Of a stretch of 64,000 bases of DNA, positions 27,900-36,714 are shown piece after piece. Position 1 is the stretch's first letter. Each line of letters opens with the position of its first letter. Under the pieces are notes generated by a model. The model was not told the origin of the DNA, searched no databases, and saw nothing but the letters and a program-made list of their open reading frames with translations. A program made the translations under genes and the position numbers. The DNA comes from Prochlorococcus sp. AG-402-L09 (GTDB taxonomy: Bacteria; Cyanobacteriota; Cyanobacteriia; PCC-6307; Cyanobiaceae): NCBI GenBank assembly GCA_003216715.1, contig QCIK01000001.1:62001-126000 (forward strand). Direction: 5' to 3'.

Positions 27900-28789
27900 T
27901 GTGTTGGGGCAGTATAGAGGGTAATTTCCAAAAAAATCTGACAGATATCCGAATTGCTATCGCTGGGGATTTACATGGGTCATGGAATCAGGATGATCTA
28001 GATCTGCTTTTGGAACTGAATCCTGATGGTGTTTTATTTGTTGGTGACTTGTCCGATGGTGATTTAAGAATTGTTCGGGGAATAAATAAAATTCCTATAC
28101 CCACTTCAGTAATACTGGGAAATCATGATAGAGGTAGAGACGGTTCTGGCAATGTTTTAAAAGCCCAGTTGGATTTGTTAGGTGAAAAGAATTGTGCATG
28201 GAATTTATCGAAATGGGCATTAAATGAACTTTCTGTCGTTGGAGCTAGACCTTGCAGTGGTGGTGGTGGGTTTTTCTTAACACCAGAAGTTAAGTCTGTA
28301 TTCGGGGATGTCAGCCTTGATGAATCTGTCTTTAGGATTGTTTCTGCAGCTAAGTCAGCACCATTAGATTTCCCTCTATTAATACTTGCTCATTCGGGAC
28401 CAGTTGGCCTTGGATCAGAGGCCTCTAGCCTTTGTGGCAGAGATTGGAAATTGCCATCAATGGATTGGGGGGATAAAGATCTTGGTGTCGCAATTGATCA
28501 AATTCGTAAATTTAGGGTTCCAGAATTAGTCGTTTTTGGTCACACTCATCATCAATTAAGAATTGGGGGTAATCGAACTAGAAAAACTTTTGCTCAAGAT
28601 CTATGGGGGACTTCATATTTAAATGCAGCGTGTGTTCCAAGAAGAGGTATTGATTCTGCAGGTGAGAATTTGTGTCATTTCTCTTGGGTTGAGTTCTCTA
28701 ATAACAAGCTTGTTCATGTATCCCACAGATGGTTTAGGAATGATGCATCAATGGCATATAAAGAGATTTTATTAAACCAAGAAAAATAA
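27899..28789 (+). CDS. Calcineurin-like metallophosphoesterase (TIGR04168-like)
   Basis: 296 residues. Metal-binding blocks appear in order: IAGDLHGSW (DxH), LFVGDLSDGD (GD), ILGNHDRG (GNHD), LILAHSGPVG (H) and VFGHTHHQLR (GHxH). The cyanobacterial/plastid subgroup TIGR04168 fits my memory. Substrate unknown. The ATG at 27899 shares a base with the divergent nadA start codon, so one or both true starts may lie further in; the first core motif begins only at residue about 20. Confidence 0.82.
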   Translation: MCWGSIEGNFQKNLTDIRIAIAGDLHGSWNQDDLDLLLELNPDGVLFVGDLSDGDLRIVRGINKIPIPTSVILGNHDRGRDGSGNVLKAQLDLLGEKNCAWNLSKWALNELSVVGARPCSGGGGFFLTPEVKSVFGDVSLDESVFRIVSAAKSAPLDFPLLILAHSGPVGLGSEASSLCGRDWKLPSMDWGDKDLGVAIDQIRKFRVPELVVFGHTHHQLRIGGNRTRKTFAQDLWGTSYLNAACVPRRGIDSAGENLCHFSWVEFSNNKLVHVSHRWFRNDASMAYKEILLNQEK

Positions 28790-28828
28790 TTTTCACTATA
28801 TTTTTGTATTCCTAATACCTAATTGACT

Positions 28829-29632
28829 TTAACTTTGCTTATTTAAATCAGGATCCTTAAATTTTCTTTCTGCAATCAAATAAGCACCAATTGCAGAGCC
28901 TATAAATCCCAAAATATTTCTCATTAAAGGCAAAATATCATTAGTTCTCGTTACAACAGGAGCAATGCCAAAAATTCCAAATAGCATTATCCAAAGAGGA
29001 GAAAGGAGCAAAAGCCATCCGATTGAAAATGATTCAGTTTCTTTCCTTGGCGAGGCTGCGAAACCTGCAATAATCCCTCCCAACAAAGAGGTCAATAAAG
29101 TCCATTGCCATTGTTCCTGGGGTAAGCCAGGGACAACTTCACAACCACCACGGTCTAAACAGGTCTCAACCGCTTGTATTGAAGCTAAGATTGCACCGTC
29201 CTCTCCATTATCTCTTACGTAAAATTGGTTGCCAAACCTGGTTTGTAATTCCACCCAAAATATTCTGGGCATTAGAGCAAAATATGCATCTCCAACATTA
29301 AAACTCAGTAAATTCCCACCTCTTGGATCAGCAATTATAAGTAAACTTGTTTCATCAAGATTCCAATAGTCTTTGACTGCTAAACCAGGGGTTTTTTCAT
29401 ATTGCGACAGAACCCTTATTTTCCAACCCGTTTCTTGTTCATAAGAATTTAGCGAGTTCTCCAACTCTGATCTTTGTTTCTCACTAAGGGCTTTTGCAAG
29501 ATCGATTATTGGTGTTTGTTCTTTTGGTAATAGTTCAGGATTATCGTAAGCAAATGTACGCCCTACCATCGAAAACATTATCACCAATACCATGCAAAAA
29601 GTTATGACGTTCTTGAATGATTTTTCCAGCAT
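28829..29632 (-). CDS. TPM-domain protein, Psb32/TLP18.3-like
   Basis: 267 residues: signal peptide or N-terminal anchor (1-28), a TPM domain from IIDLAKALSEKQRSELENSL through WKIRVLSQYEKTPGLAV and LLIIADPRGGNLLSFNVG, a Cys pair (CLDRGGC), and two or three C-terminal membrane helices. Psb32/TLP18.3 acts in photosystem II repair in the thylakoid lumen; this assignment is by domain layout. The start codon faces the MidA-like gene across about 30 bases. Confidence 0.82.
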   Translation of the reverse strand: MLEKSFKNVITFCMVLVIMFSMVGRTFAYDNPELLPKEQTPIIDLAKALSEKQRSELENSLNSYEQETGWKIRVLSQYEKTPGLAVKDYWNLDETSLLIIADPRGGNLLSFNVGDAYFALMPRIFWVELQTRFGNQFYVRDNGEDGAILASIQAVETCLDRGGCEVVPGLPQEQWQWTLLTSLLGGIIAGFAASPRKETESFSIGWLLLLSPLWIMLFGIFGIAPVVTRTNDILPLMRNILGFIGSAIGAYLIAERKFKDPDLNKQS

Positions 29633-29664
29633 GTGCCTGATGTTCTCTGAACTTATTCTCCATC

Positions 29665-30867
29665 ATGATTGACCCGACTGCGAGATGTCCTAAATGGTTG
29701 ATCGATCGCATGATTGAAAGTGGTGGTTCAATAAGCTTCTACAGATATATGGATTTAGTTTTAAATGATCCTAAAAATGGGTTTTATTCAACTGGAAGAT
29801 TAAATATTGGTAAGGACGGGGACTTTTGTACCTCACCATCTTTGGGTAATGATTTTGCAAGTTTATTAGCTATTCAAATTGTTGATTGGCTTCTCGATCT
29901 AGAAACATCAGAAATTGAATCAGAACGGTTTTCTCTTGTTGAGATTGGGCCAGGAGAAGGAACTTTATCAAGGGATTTGATAATGGCTATTCATGAAATT
30001 GCACCTGCTTTAATAAGTAAAATAGAGCTTGTTTTAGTTGAATTAAATCTAGGGATGAGAAAACGACAAGAAAAAGTAGTTAATAACCTGCTGGGGATTA
30101 ATTATCGCTGGAGCAACATCGAAGATCTTATTTCTAGGCCAGTAACAGGTGTCGTTATTGCTAATGAAGTTCTGGATGCATTTCCTGTAGAGAGATTGGT
30201 TTTTAGCGATAATAATGTTTTTAGGCAGGGACTTTCTTTAAAAAAAATAAATGATGAATATCTTTTGGAGTTTGTTGACCTTAAGCCTACTTATAAGATT
30301 ATGAAATTTTTGGAAGATGCTAGTAGTCTTTTGAAAATCGAGTTTCCACCAAAGGATATTTGTAATAGATGGGTCACAGAGTGGCATTGTGATATCCCGA
30401 GTTGGTTTGAGAACTTGTCTAAGATTTTACTTAATGGATCATTATTAGTTGTCGACTACGCGATGGAATCGAAACGTTATTACAGCGCAATGAGAAATGA
30501 CGGTACTCTTATTGCCTATAAAAATCAAGAAGCAAAATCTAACGTTTTGCACGATGCTGGCTTGTGTGATTTGACAGCACATTTATGTATTGAATCAACA
30601 GTTAATTATGCCCTGTCTAACGGATGGAAGTTTATAGGTGAAACTAGGCAAGGACAAGCTCTCTTGGCATTAGGACTTTCAAAATTTCTTTATTCTCTTC
30701 AAAATAAAAATAGTAATGATTTATCAGCCGCATTAAATCAAAGAGAGTCATTATTGAGGCTAGTTGATCCAATGGGACTTGGGGAATTTAGGTGGTTGGC
30801 TTTTCAGAAGGAAAATAATGATGATTTGATTTTAAGTAGCCGTTTCCTTGAAGAACCAATTAACTAA
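29665..30867 (+). CDS. MidA/NDUFAF7-family SAM methyltransferase
   Basis: 400 residues. The N-terminus (ISFYRYMDLVLNDPKNGFYSTG, then GDFCTSPSLGNDFASLLAIQI) is typical of the DUF185/NDUFAF7 family. SAM motif I is LVEIGPGEGTLSRDLI, with VIANEVLDAFPVERL after it. The human member methylates an arginine in complex I; a similar role for the cyanobacterial NDH-1 is inference. Its 3' end overlaps aroB (convergent) by 8 bases. Confidence 0.85.
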   Translation: MIDPTARCPKWLIDRMIESGGSISFYRYMDLVLNDPKNGFYSTGRLNIGKDGDFCTSPSLGNDFASLLAIQIVDWLLDLETSEIESERFSLVEIGPGEGTLSRDLIMAIHEIAPALISKIELVLVELNLGMRKRQEKVVNNLLGINYRWSNIEDLISRPVTGVVIANEVLDAFPVERLVFSDNNVFRQGLSLKKINDEYLLEFVDLKPTYKIMKFLEDASSLLKIEFPPKDICNRWVTEWHCDIPSWFENLSKILLNGSLLVVDYAMESKRYYSAMRNDGTLIAYKNQEAKSNVLHDAGLCDLTAHLCIESTVNYALSNGWKFIGETRQGQALLALGLSKFLYSLQNKNSNDLSAALNQRESLLRLVDPMGLGEFRWLAFQKENNDDLILSSRFLEEPIN

Positions 30868-31966
30868 GTTTTTGCAAGCATTCATATATCTCTTTATCAG
30901 AGACATCATTGAATAATTTTACAGCACCAATTTTTAAGGGCATAACAAAACTTACTTTGCCATTCTTAACTTTCTTGTCTCCTTGAAGTGAGCTTAGAAC
31001 ACTCCTTAGTTCAAGCTCTGGCCACTTAGAGGGTAAACCTGCTTTCTTTATTAATTGTTTCTGCCTTTTTGCATCAATCTCTTTCCAGAGCCCCCTTTGA
31101 ACTGCTAGCTGACCAACTGCAACCATTCCCATTGCAACTGCCTCACCATGTAGCCATTTTCCATACCCACAAAGATTTTCTATTACGTGGCCAAATGTGT
31201 GTCCATAATTTAAAAATGCTCTTACTCCACTTTCCTTCTCATCTTTCATAACAATTTCTGCTTTTGATATAGCAGAGCGATGGATTATTTCAATTAAAAG
31301 TTTCTCTTTTATTCTTGATAAATCAGAAATATTATCTTGACTCTCCAAAAGTTCGAATAGCTCGAAGTCTGATATGACTCCATATTTTATTATTTCAGCC
31401 ATACCTGCTTTGAACTCTCTAGCTGGAAGAGTCGCTAAGGTTTTAGGGTCTATCAAAACTAATTTAGGTTGATGAAAAGCACCAATAAGATTTTTCCCTT
31501 TCGAATGATTTATACCTGTTTTACCTCCTATAGAAGCATCAACCATTGCGAGTAACGTTGTAGGAATTTGGACTACATGAATTCCACGCAACCAAGTGGC
31601 AGCTGCAAAACCAGTCATATCTCCAATCACGCCACCTCCTAGAGCAATCATTAAAGAGCCTCTCTCTAGCCTGGCTTCATAAGCTGCATCGTGAATTAAA
31701 TCTATAGAAGATTGATTTTTCTGTTCTTCTCCTGCTTTTAATATTAAAAGTTTTGGTTTGTACTTACTTTCAATCAGACTTTTAATTATGCAATCACCAT
31801 AATGATCTGAGACTTCTTTGTTGGATACAACTAATACTTTTAGTCCTTCTTTGAAACCAATTTTACATAGCTCATCTCCTATGCATTCAAGACTACTTTT
31901 CCCTATAACTATTTCGTACGGGTTAGTAGTTAAAGAAACTTTAATATGGAGGTTGTCTTTATTCAC
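30860..31966 (-). CDS. aroB: 3-Dehydroquinate synthase
   Basis: 368 residues. NAD-binding part: LKAGEEQKNQSSIDLIHDAA, MIALGGGVIGDMTGFAAATWLRG, QIPTTLLAMVDASIGGKTGINH. Metal-binding part: GMAEIIKYGVI, LNYGHTFGHVIE and LHGEAVAMGMV supply Glu and two His. It is the second step of the shikimate pathway. Full length; the ATG at 31966 is unambiguous. Confidence 0.96.
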   Translation of the reverse strand: MNKDNLHIKVSLTTNPYEIVIGKSSLECIGDELCKIGFKEGLKVLVVSNKEVSDHYGDCIIKSLIESKYKPKLLILKAGEEQKNQSSIDLIHDAAYEARLERGSLMIALGGGVIGDMTGFAAATWLRGIHVVQIPTTLLAMVDASIGGKTGINHSKGKNLIGAFHQPKLVLIDPKTLATLPAREFKAGMAEIIKYGVISDFELFELLESQDNISDLSRIKEKLLIEIIHRSAISKAEIVMKDEKESGVRAFLNYGHTFGHVIENLCGYGKWLHGEAVAMGMVAVGQLAVQRGLWKEIDAKRQKQLIKKAGLPSKWPELELRSVLSSLQGDKKVKNGKVSFVMPLKIGAVKLFNDVSDKEIYECLQKLS

Positions 31967-32249
31967 AGTTGTGAGGTATTAGATTTTTCATGAGTTATTT
32001 GATTAAATCATGAAAGCATTAAAGTAATTATATGGTTGACTAACACTTTTAATAAACCAATGATATGTGTTCGTATACGATCAGTATTTATTACGGGATC
32101 AAAATAATCTAATAGTGGAATATTCTTTAGTTTGTGAATGAAGGATGTACTATTAAAATCAAACTTTATACAATATATTTATTTGATTTACGAATTTTTT
32201 GTTGTTTGCCTTCTAATGAGCAAAGCTCTAAAAATGAGGATTTGAACTA

Positions 32250-33395
32250 ATGGTTGGTGTTGTGGGTGGAGGTCAGCTTGCAATGCTTCTTGTTGAAGCT
32301 GGAAAAAAAAGAAATATTGATGTTGTCGTTCAGACGACAGCTAAAACGGATCCTGCTGCTAAAAAAACTCAGCAGATGATTTTGCATGATCCTACAAATG
32401 TAGGTGGTACAAAACTTCTTGCCGAAAAGTCCAGTGTTATTACTTTTGAGAATGAGTGGGTTGATATTCCAAGTTTACTGTCGCTACAAAATAATGGAGT
32501 TTCTTTTGTTCCAAGACTTCAATCTATAAGACCTTTGATTAATAAAATAACTCAAAGAGAGTTATTAAATAGGCTTGATATTCCCTGCCCTAAATGGTTG
32601 CCTGTCCCTCTAGAAAAATCATCAGAAATCGATCTTTCTTTTGATTGGGGATTCCCATTGATGGCAAAAGCTGCCACAGGTGGATATGACGGGAAAGGGA
32701 CAAAAATTATTAAAAATTCAAAAGAACTTGAACAATTTCTTGAAGTTGAGAGAGATGAACAATGGATGCTAGAGAAATGGATTTCTTTTGATAAAGAATT
32801 ATCTATTGTTGCAAGTCGGGATTCAAAAGGTATAGTTCGCAGCTTACCTATCGTAGAGACTTACCAATCTAATCAAGTATGTGACTGGGTCCTTGCTCCA
32901 GCTGACATTAATTATGACGTTGATTTAATGGTGAAAAATATCCTATCTTCTTTGCTTACTGAGTTGGATTATGTTGGAGTAATTGCTATTGAATTTTTCT
33001 ATGGGTCTGAAGGATTACTTGTAAATGAAATAGCTCCAAGAACTCATAACTCAGGTCATTTCTCTATAGATGCATGTAGTAGCAGTCAGTTTGATCAGCA
33101 AATTTGTATCACATCTGGTATTGATGTTCCTATGCCTGAAATGCTTGTTAATGGGGCTTTAATGGCAAATTTGCTTGGCTTAGAAATCAATTATCCAATT
33201 TCACTTACTCAGAGGTTGAATCGTTTAAGGGATATTCCTGGCTTGAAGATTCATTGGTATGAAAAAGAAGAAGAAAAAAAAGGAAGGAAGCTTGGTCACG
33301 TTACTTACCTTTTGAAAAATACAGATGCTTTGTCTAGAAAAAAAGAAGCATTAGATGTGTTGAAAACTATACGTTCAATTTGGCCTGCCTCTTGA
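32250..33395 (+). CDS. purK: N5-carboxyaminoimidazole ribonucleotide synthase
   Basis: 381 residues with the ATP-grasp layout: GVVGGGQLAMLLVEAGKKR at the N-terminus, then FPLMAKAATGGYDGKGT, and the metal site VGVIAIEFFYGSEGLLVNEIAPRTHNSGHFSIDAC. It uses ATP and bicarbonate to carboxylate AIR in purine synthesis. The ATG at 32250 starts right at the conserved fold; the 283-base gap upstream is AT-rich without another gene. The putative 6S RNA lies about 45 bases downstream. Confidence 0.95.
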   Translation: MVGVVGGGQLAMLLVEAGKKRNIDVVVQTTAKTDPAAKKTQQMILHDPTNVGGTKLLAEKSSVITFENEWVDIPSLLSLQNNGVSFVPRLQSIRPLINKITQRELLNRLDIPCPKWLPVPLEKSSEIDLSFDWGFPLMAKAATGGYDGKGTKIIKNSKELEQFLEVERDEQWMLEKWISFDKELSIVASRDSKGIVRSLPIVETYQSNQVCDWVLAPADINYDVDLMVKNILSSLLTELDYVGVIAIEFFYGSEGLLVNEIAPRTHNSGHFSIDACSSSQFDQQICITSGIDVPMPEMLVNGALMANLLGLEINYPISLTQRLNRLRDIPGLKIHWYEKEEEKKGRKLGHVTYLLKNTDALSRKKEALDVLKTIRSIWPAS

Positions 33396-33441
33396 TGGTA
33401 TTTTGTTTAGATTGTACAAGTACTACTTTGTTGGTAAAGGC

Positions 33442-33632
33442 CTTTTCAAGTGCTCTGATCTGACTCTCTTTCGATATGGGGAGGCTGTCGTGAAAGTAAC
33501 GTATACCAGCTTTGCTCTGGAAACGAAGCTTCACTTTGAATCCCCCTCTGGTTCTACCAGGTCGATGCTTCTTGGGCCTTACGGCAAAGCGGTACTAACT
33601 CTTTAAGTCATTGCTCTCACTGGCTTGAAAAG
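33442..33632 (+). ncRNA. ssrS: Putative 6S RNA (ssrS/Yfr7), boundaries approximate
   Basis: The GC content jumps above the flanks, and the region folds as one long rod. CTTTTCAAG (33442-33450) pairs perfectly with CTTGAAAAG (33624-33632), TGACT (33461-33465) with AGTCA (33606-33610), and AGCTTTG (33508-33514) with CGAAGCT (33524-33530) as a terminal hairpin, with unpaired stretches between. A 191-base rod with an open centre directly 3' of purK is what I recall for cyanobacterial 6S RNA, which binds RNA polymerase. Identity rests on fold and position, not on a database match. A small overlapping reading frame is not considered coding. Confidence 0.65.
33563..33595 (+). repeat. Direct repeat copy A inside the ncRNA
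   Basis: 33 bases starting CGATGCTTCTTGGGCCTTAC recur at 36223-36255 with 30 of 33 identical and no gap. Matching continues a little on the left (ACCAGGT against ACTAGG). A further AT-rich match is TAACTGAAATAAAATTTA at 33698-33715 against 36263-36279. This copy lies within the paired part of the RNA and holds a GCC-TTAC-GGC hairpin. Confidence 0.8.
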
Positions 33633-33791
33633 TGATAATAATCCCTATTTTTGCTCCGGTCCTCCTACCAAGAGGTCTACCTTTGGCCTTGCCAAATTAA
33701 CTGAAATAAAATTTATATCCCTAAGGCATTGCTGGAATTGCATTCGGATAGATTTTATCTGAAACATTTTGGACTTATGGAATCATCACGA

Positions 33792-36113
33792 TTACTCTTC
33801 TCTTGAGCTTTTAACAGCTTCTTTAAAGAATTTATAGTACTCTTTATATATTTCATTATCATTGAACAAATATTTTTCTGCTTTTTGCTTTAACTCTTTC
33901 TTTGTTGAATCTAATAATATTTTATCTTTAGAATATAATTTGCACCAATTTATATAATCCTCTGGAGATTTTGCTATCGGTGGATTCTCTATCTTCATTT
34001 GTTTATAGCCTGCAGAGACAATTCTTACTTTTTGATTGTGAGGATAGGTAATAAATGGGATTCCATATGCCATCGCTTCATAAAAAGTGACGCCACCACC
34101 AAAGTAAAAAGGATCTAACATTATATCGCAGCTTCTTGTTATGTGGAGGAAATCATCTGTTCCCATCCGATCAAGAAAAATTGATCTTTCTATCAACAAA
34201 TTATTCTTTTTTCTCCATCGATCTTGGATTAATTTGAATTTATAGTTGCTTTTATCTGTTATTAGAACTAAATAGGCTTTCTTGATGTTTAATAATATTG
34301 ATTCAAGTATCTCGTCATAACTTGGATGAAGTTTGACTAATGACTGAATTAAACCAATATAAAAATTACTTGGTGAATTTATTATATTTTTCAGTGTAAC
34401 CTTGCTCTCATTTATTTTAGGAGCAGCAAAATTGAAAGGTAATCTTTTAAATCTTATCAAGGTTTCTGTGTAGTCTAAATCGCACTTGCGAGGTTCTATT
34501 CCATGAGTAATATAATAATCAATATTTCTAATACCCGATGTAGATCCATGTCCCAAACCAGTAACTTGCACTAATGCTAATCTTGATAAAGCCAGAATAT
34601 ATGAAAAGCTATTCATACCAATATCTGGATAAAACATTACATCAAGTTGGTTTGAAAGTATTTCTTTTGCTGCCATTTGTGGGCAATTAGGTAAATTAAT
34701 TACTTTTTTAAAAGAGTCATTTATTTCTTTTATAGTTGAATGATTTTTTTCGTCTGGAATGATATATATTGTTATATCAATATCAGTTTCTGATAAATCT
34801 TTCAAGACATTGATGAAACACTTACCAACACTATGATTTGCTCTAAGAAACATTGAGCAAACACCTATTTTTAAATTTTTTCTTTTACTTGAGTCAACCA
34901 AATATTTATCATGAGAGAATCCATTCAATATCATCCCCTTTGATTTTGAGATTGCGTTAGAAAAATCCTCAAGAATCTCTCTATCATCTAGCCTATTTTG
35001 GTAGGCTAGATAGAAAATACTTGAAGTGAAACTCTTCGGATATTCATAAATCATATTGTCCTTATTTTTTAAATTATTAATTTCTTTTTTAAATTGACTT
35101 CTTTCATTGTCAATTTGTGAATTATTCTCCACAATTGGAGATAATATTAGATTCGAGTTTATAAAATAAAAAATATTATTGGGAGCATGCCTTGATGCAG
35201 ATGATAAGTATTTATATGCATCTGAAAATCTTCCAAGATCGATCAATATGCTTCCCAGATTAGAATATGCTTCAGCAAAATCAGGTTTAAGTTCAATAGC
35301 TTTGCACAGAGATGCTTCTGCTTCTTTTGATTCGCCCATATCATTCAATATGTTTCCCAGATTGGAATGAGCTTCTGCATAATTAGGTTTAAGTTCAATT
35401 GCTTTGCGAATAGCTAATTCTGCTTCTTGAAATTTGCCAATATTTCTCAATATGTTTCCCAGATTTAAATGAGCATCTGCGAGACTAGGTTTAAGTTCAA
35501 TTGCTTTGCGAATCGCTAATTCTGCTTCTTGAAATTTGCCAAGGTCATTCAATATGACTCCAAGATTACAATAAGCTTTTACGAATTCAGGTTTCAATTT
35601 AATTGCTTTACGCAGTGATATTTGAGCTTCTTTTAATTTACCAAGTTTCTTTAAAGTATTTCCCAAGTTGTAATGGGCTTCTATGTAATTAGGATTAAAT
35701 TCAATTGCTTTACGTATTAATATTTCGGCTCCTTGTGATTCACCAAGATCATTCAATGTGTTTCCCAAATTATAATGTGCTATTGCAGAATTAGGATGAA
35801 GTTCAATAGCTTTACGTTGCAATAATTCAGCTTCTTTTAATTTACCAAGACCTTTTAAGATTGTTCCAAAATTAGAAAAAACTCTAGGATCAGAAAAACC
35901 TTGATCAATAAAATATTGGTAATACTTTGCTGCTTCTTGTATGTTTCCTTGTGAATGAAACTTAAATGCTTGATTAATTATTTGTTCTTTAGAAGGAGTA
36001 TTAGTAGTAATAGCGATGTTTTTTTTGATTTCTCCTAAAGTAAATGGAACTGAGAATGTTTTTACCTCAGTAATTTTCTGCTTTCCTTCTACTTCTTTAC
36101 TAGATCTATCCAT
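33792..36113 (-). CDS. TPR protein with OGT/SPINDLY-like glycosyltransferase C-terminus
   Basis: 773 residues. From about 45 to 330 there are eight or nine 34-residue TPR units of the form xAEAHSNLGNILxDxGxxxEAExxxxKAIELKPx. The C-terminal half (about 410-760) has LKIGVCSMFLRANHSVGKCF, DVMFYPDIGMNSFSYILALSRLALVQVTGLGHGSTSGI and DIMLDPFYFGGGVTFYEAMAYGIPFITYPH, like GT41 O-GlcNAc transferases. It may glycosylate proteins or surface glycans. Two neighbouring TPR units are almost identical in DNA (offset 102 bases), which implies recent unit duplication. The gene lies between two copies of part of the ncRNA. Confidence 0.83.
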   Translation of the reverse strand: MDRSSKEVEGKQKITEVKTFSVPFTLGEIKKNIAITTNTPSKEQIINQAFKFHSQGNIQEAAKYYQYFIDQGFSDPRVFSNFGTILKGLGKLKEAELLQRKAIELHPNSAIAHYNLGNTLNDLGESQGAEILIRKAIEFNPNYIEAHYNLGNTLKKLGKLKEAQISLRKAIKLKPEFVKAYCNLGVILNDLGKFQEAELAIRKAIELKPSLADAHLNLGNILRNIGKFQEAELAIRKAIELKPNYAEAHSNLGNILNDMGESKEAEASLCKAIELKPDFAEAYSNLGSILIDLGRFSDAYKYLSSASRHAPNNIFYFINSNLILSPIVENNSQIDNERSQFKKEINNLKNKDNMIYEYPKSFTSSIFYLAYQNRLDDREILEDFSNAISKSKGMILNGFSHDKYLVDSSKRKNLKIGVCSMFLRANHSVGKCFINVLKDLSETDIDITIYIIPDEKNHSTIKEINDSFKKVINLPNCPQMAAKEILSNQLDVMFYPDIGMNSFSYILALSRLALVQVTGLGHGSTSGIRNIDYYITHGIEPRKCDLDYTETLIRFKRLPFNFAAPKINESKVTLKNIINSPSNFYIGLIQSLVKLHPSYDEILESILLNIKKAYLVLITDKSNYKFKLIQDRWRKKNNLLIERSIFLDRMGTDDFLHITRSCDIMLDPFYFGGGVTFYEAMAYGIPFITYPHNQKVRIVSAGYKQMKIENPPIAKSPEDYINWCKLYSKDKILLDSTKKELKQKAEKYLFNDNEIYKEYYKFFKEAVKSSREE

Positions 36114-36222
36114 TTTCTCTATTCTCTCTTTCGGTTCTTGCGATAATACTATTTTTACCCAGAGAATTCAGTCATAAAAATTTAAGGATGCTGATGTGAC
36201 ACTGCCACTAGCCACTACTAGG

Positions 36223-36255
36223 CGATGCTTCTTGATCCTTACGGCAAAGTGGTAC
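36223..36255 (+). repeat. Direct repeat copy B (degenerate ncRNA fragment)
   Basis: The second copy of the segment at 33563-33595, 30 of 33 bases identical at a fixed offset of 2660. GG to AT and C to T changes weaken the GCC-TTAC-GGC hairpin, so this copy looks non-functional. It lies 110 bases before the start codon of the TPR gene, outside it, in a stretch with no other gene. Confidence 0.8.
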
Positions 36256-36363
36256 TTAGTTCTAACTGAATAAAATTTACTAAAATACTAGTTTTCTATT
36301 TTTTATTTCTATATTTTTTGTTTATCTAGATCGTTGATTTGTGGACTTTATAAACGACTGGAA

Positions 36364-36714
36364 TTAAGAGGTTAGTCTTTTAGCTTTGCGGACTTTTCGT
36401 AGTAGCTCGTGATCTTCTCTTGCCCTTTGATCAAGGATTGCTAGGTCTTTTCTTGCTTTTTGATCAACTTTTTGAATATCTTCTCTTGCTCTCTGGTCAA
36501 GCAGTGCAACATCTTTTCTTGCTCTTTGATCGATGTTCTCAAGGTCGGCTCTAGCTCGTTGATCGACATTCTCTAAATCGATCTTTGCTCTTTCTACCAT
36601 GCTCGCCATTGAGTCAACCATCATTGATAATGCTGCTGGAACTTGCTTCCCAGAAGCTGTAAAAGGGGACTTTTCATTAAGATAATTACCAGTGTTTGCT
36701 TGATTCGAAGCCAT
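36364..36714 (-). CDS. Hendecad-repeat coiled-coil protein
   Basis: 116 residues. Residues 45-105 are an exact 11-residue repeat: DQRAR recurs at 51-55, 62-66, 73-77, 84-88 (DQKAR) and 95-99, with a degenerate unit (VERAK, 40-44) before them. Period-11 sequences form right-handed coiled coils or lie as amphipathic helices on membranes. The N-terminal 40 residues are neutral (GKQVPAALSMMVDSMASMVE). The DNA repeats less exactly than the protein, so selection keeps the pattern. No family recognised. Confidence 0.75.
   Translation of the reverse strand: MASNQANTGNYLNEKSPFTASGKQVPAALSMMVDSMASMVERAKIDLENVDQRARADLENIDQRARKDVALLDQRAREDIQKVDQKARKDLAILDQRAREDHELLRKVRKAKRLTS

Noticed and set aside
33551-33600. 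Resemblance to bacterial SRP RNA (TACCAGGTC)
   Set aside because: The diagnostic GGAA...AGCAG loop of 4.5S RNA is absent.
33403-33606. A 67-codon open frame after purK
   Set aside because: It lies over the structured RNA, has no family resemblance, and its end is fixed by the RNA repeat rather than protein constraint.
36195-36225. GCCACT words suggesting a cobalamin riboswitch
   Set aside because: Only a short repeated GCCACTA; no surrounding riboswitch stems and no B12 gene downstream.
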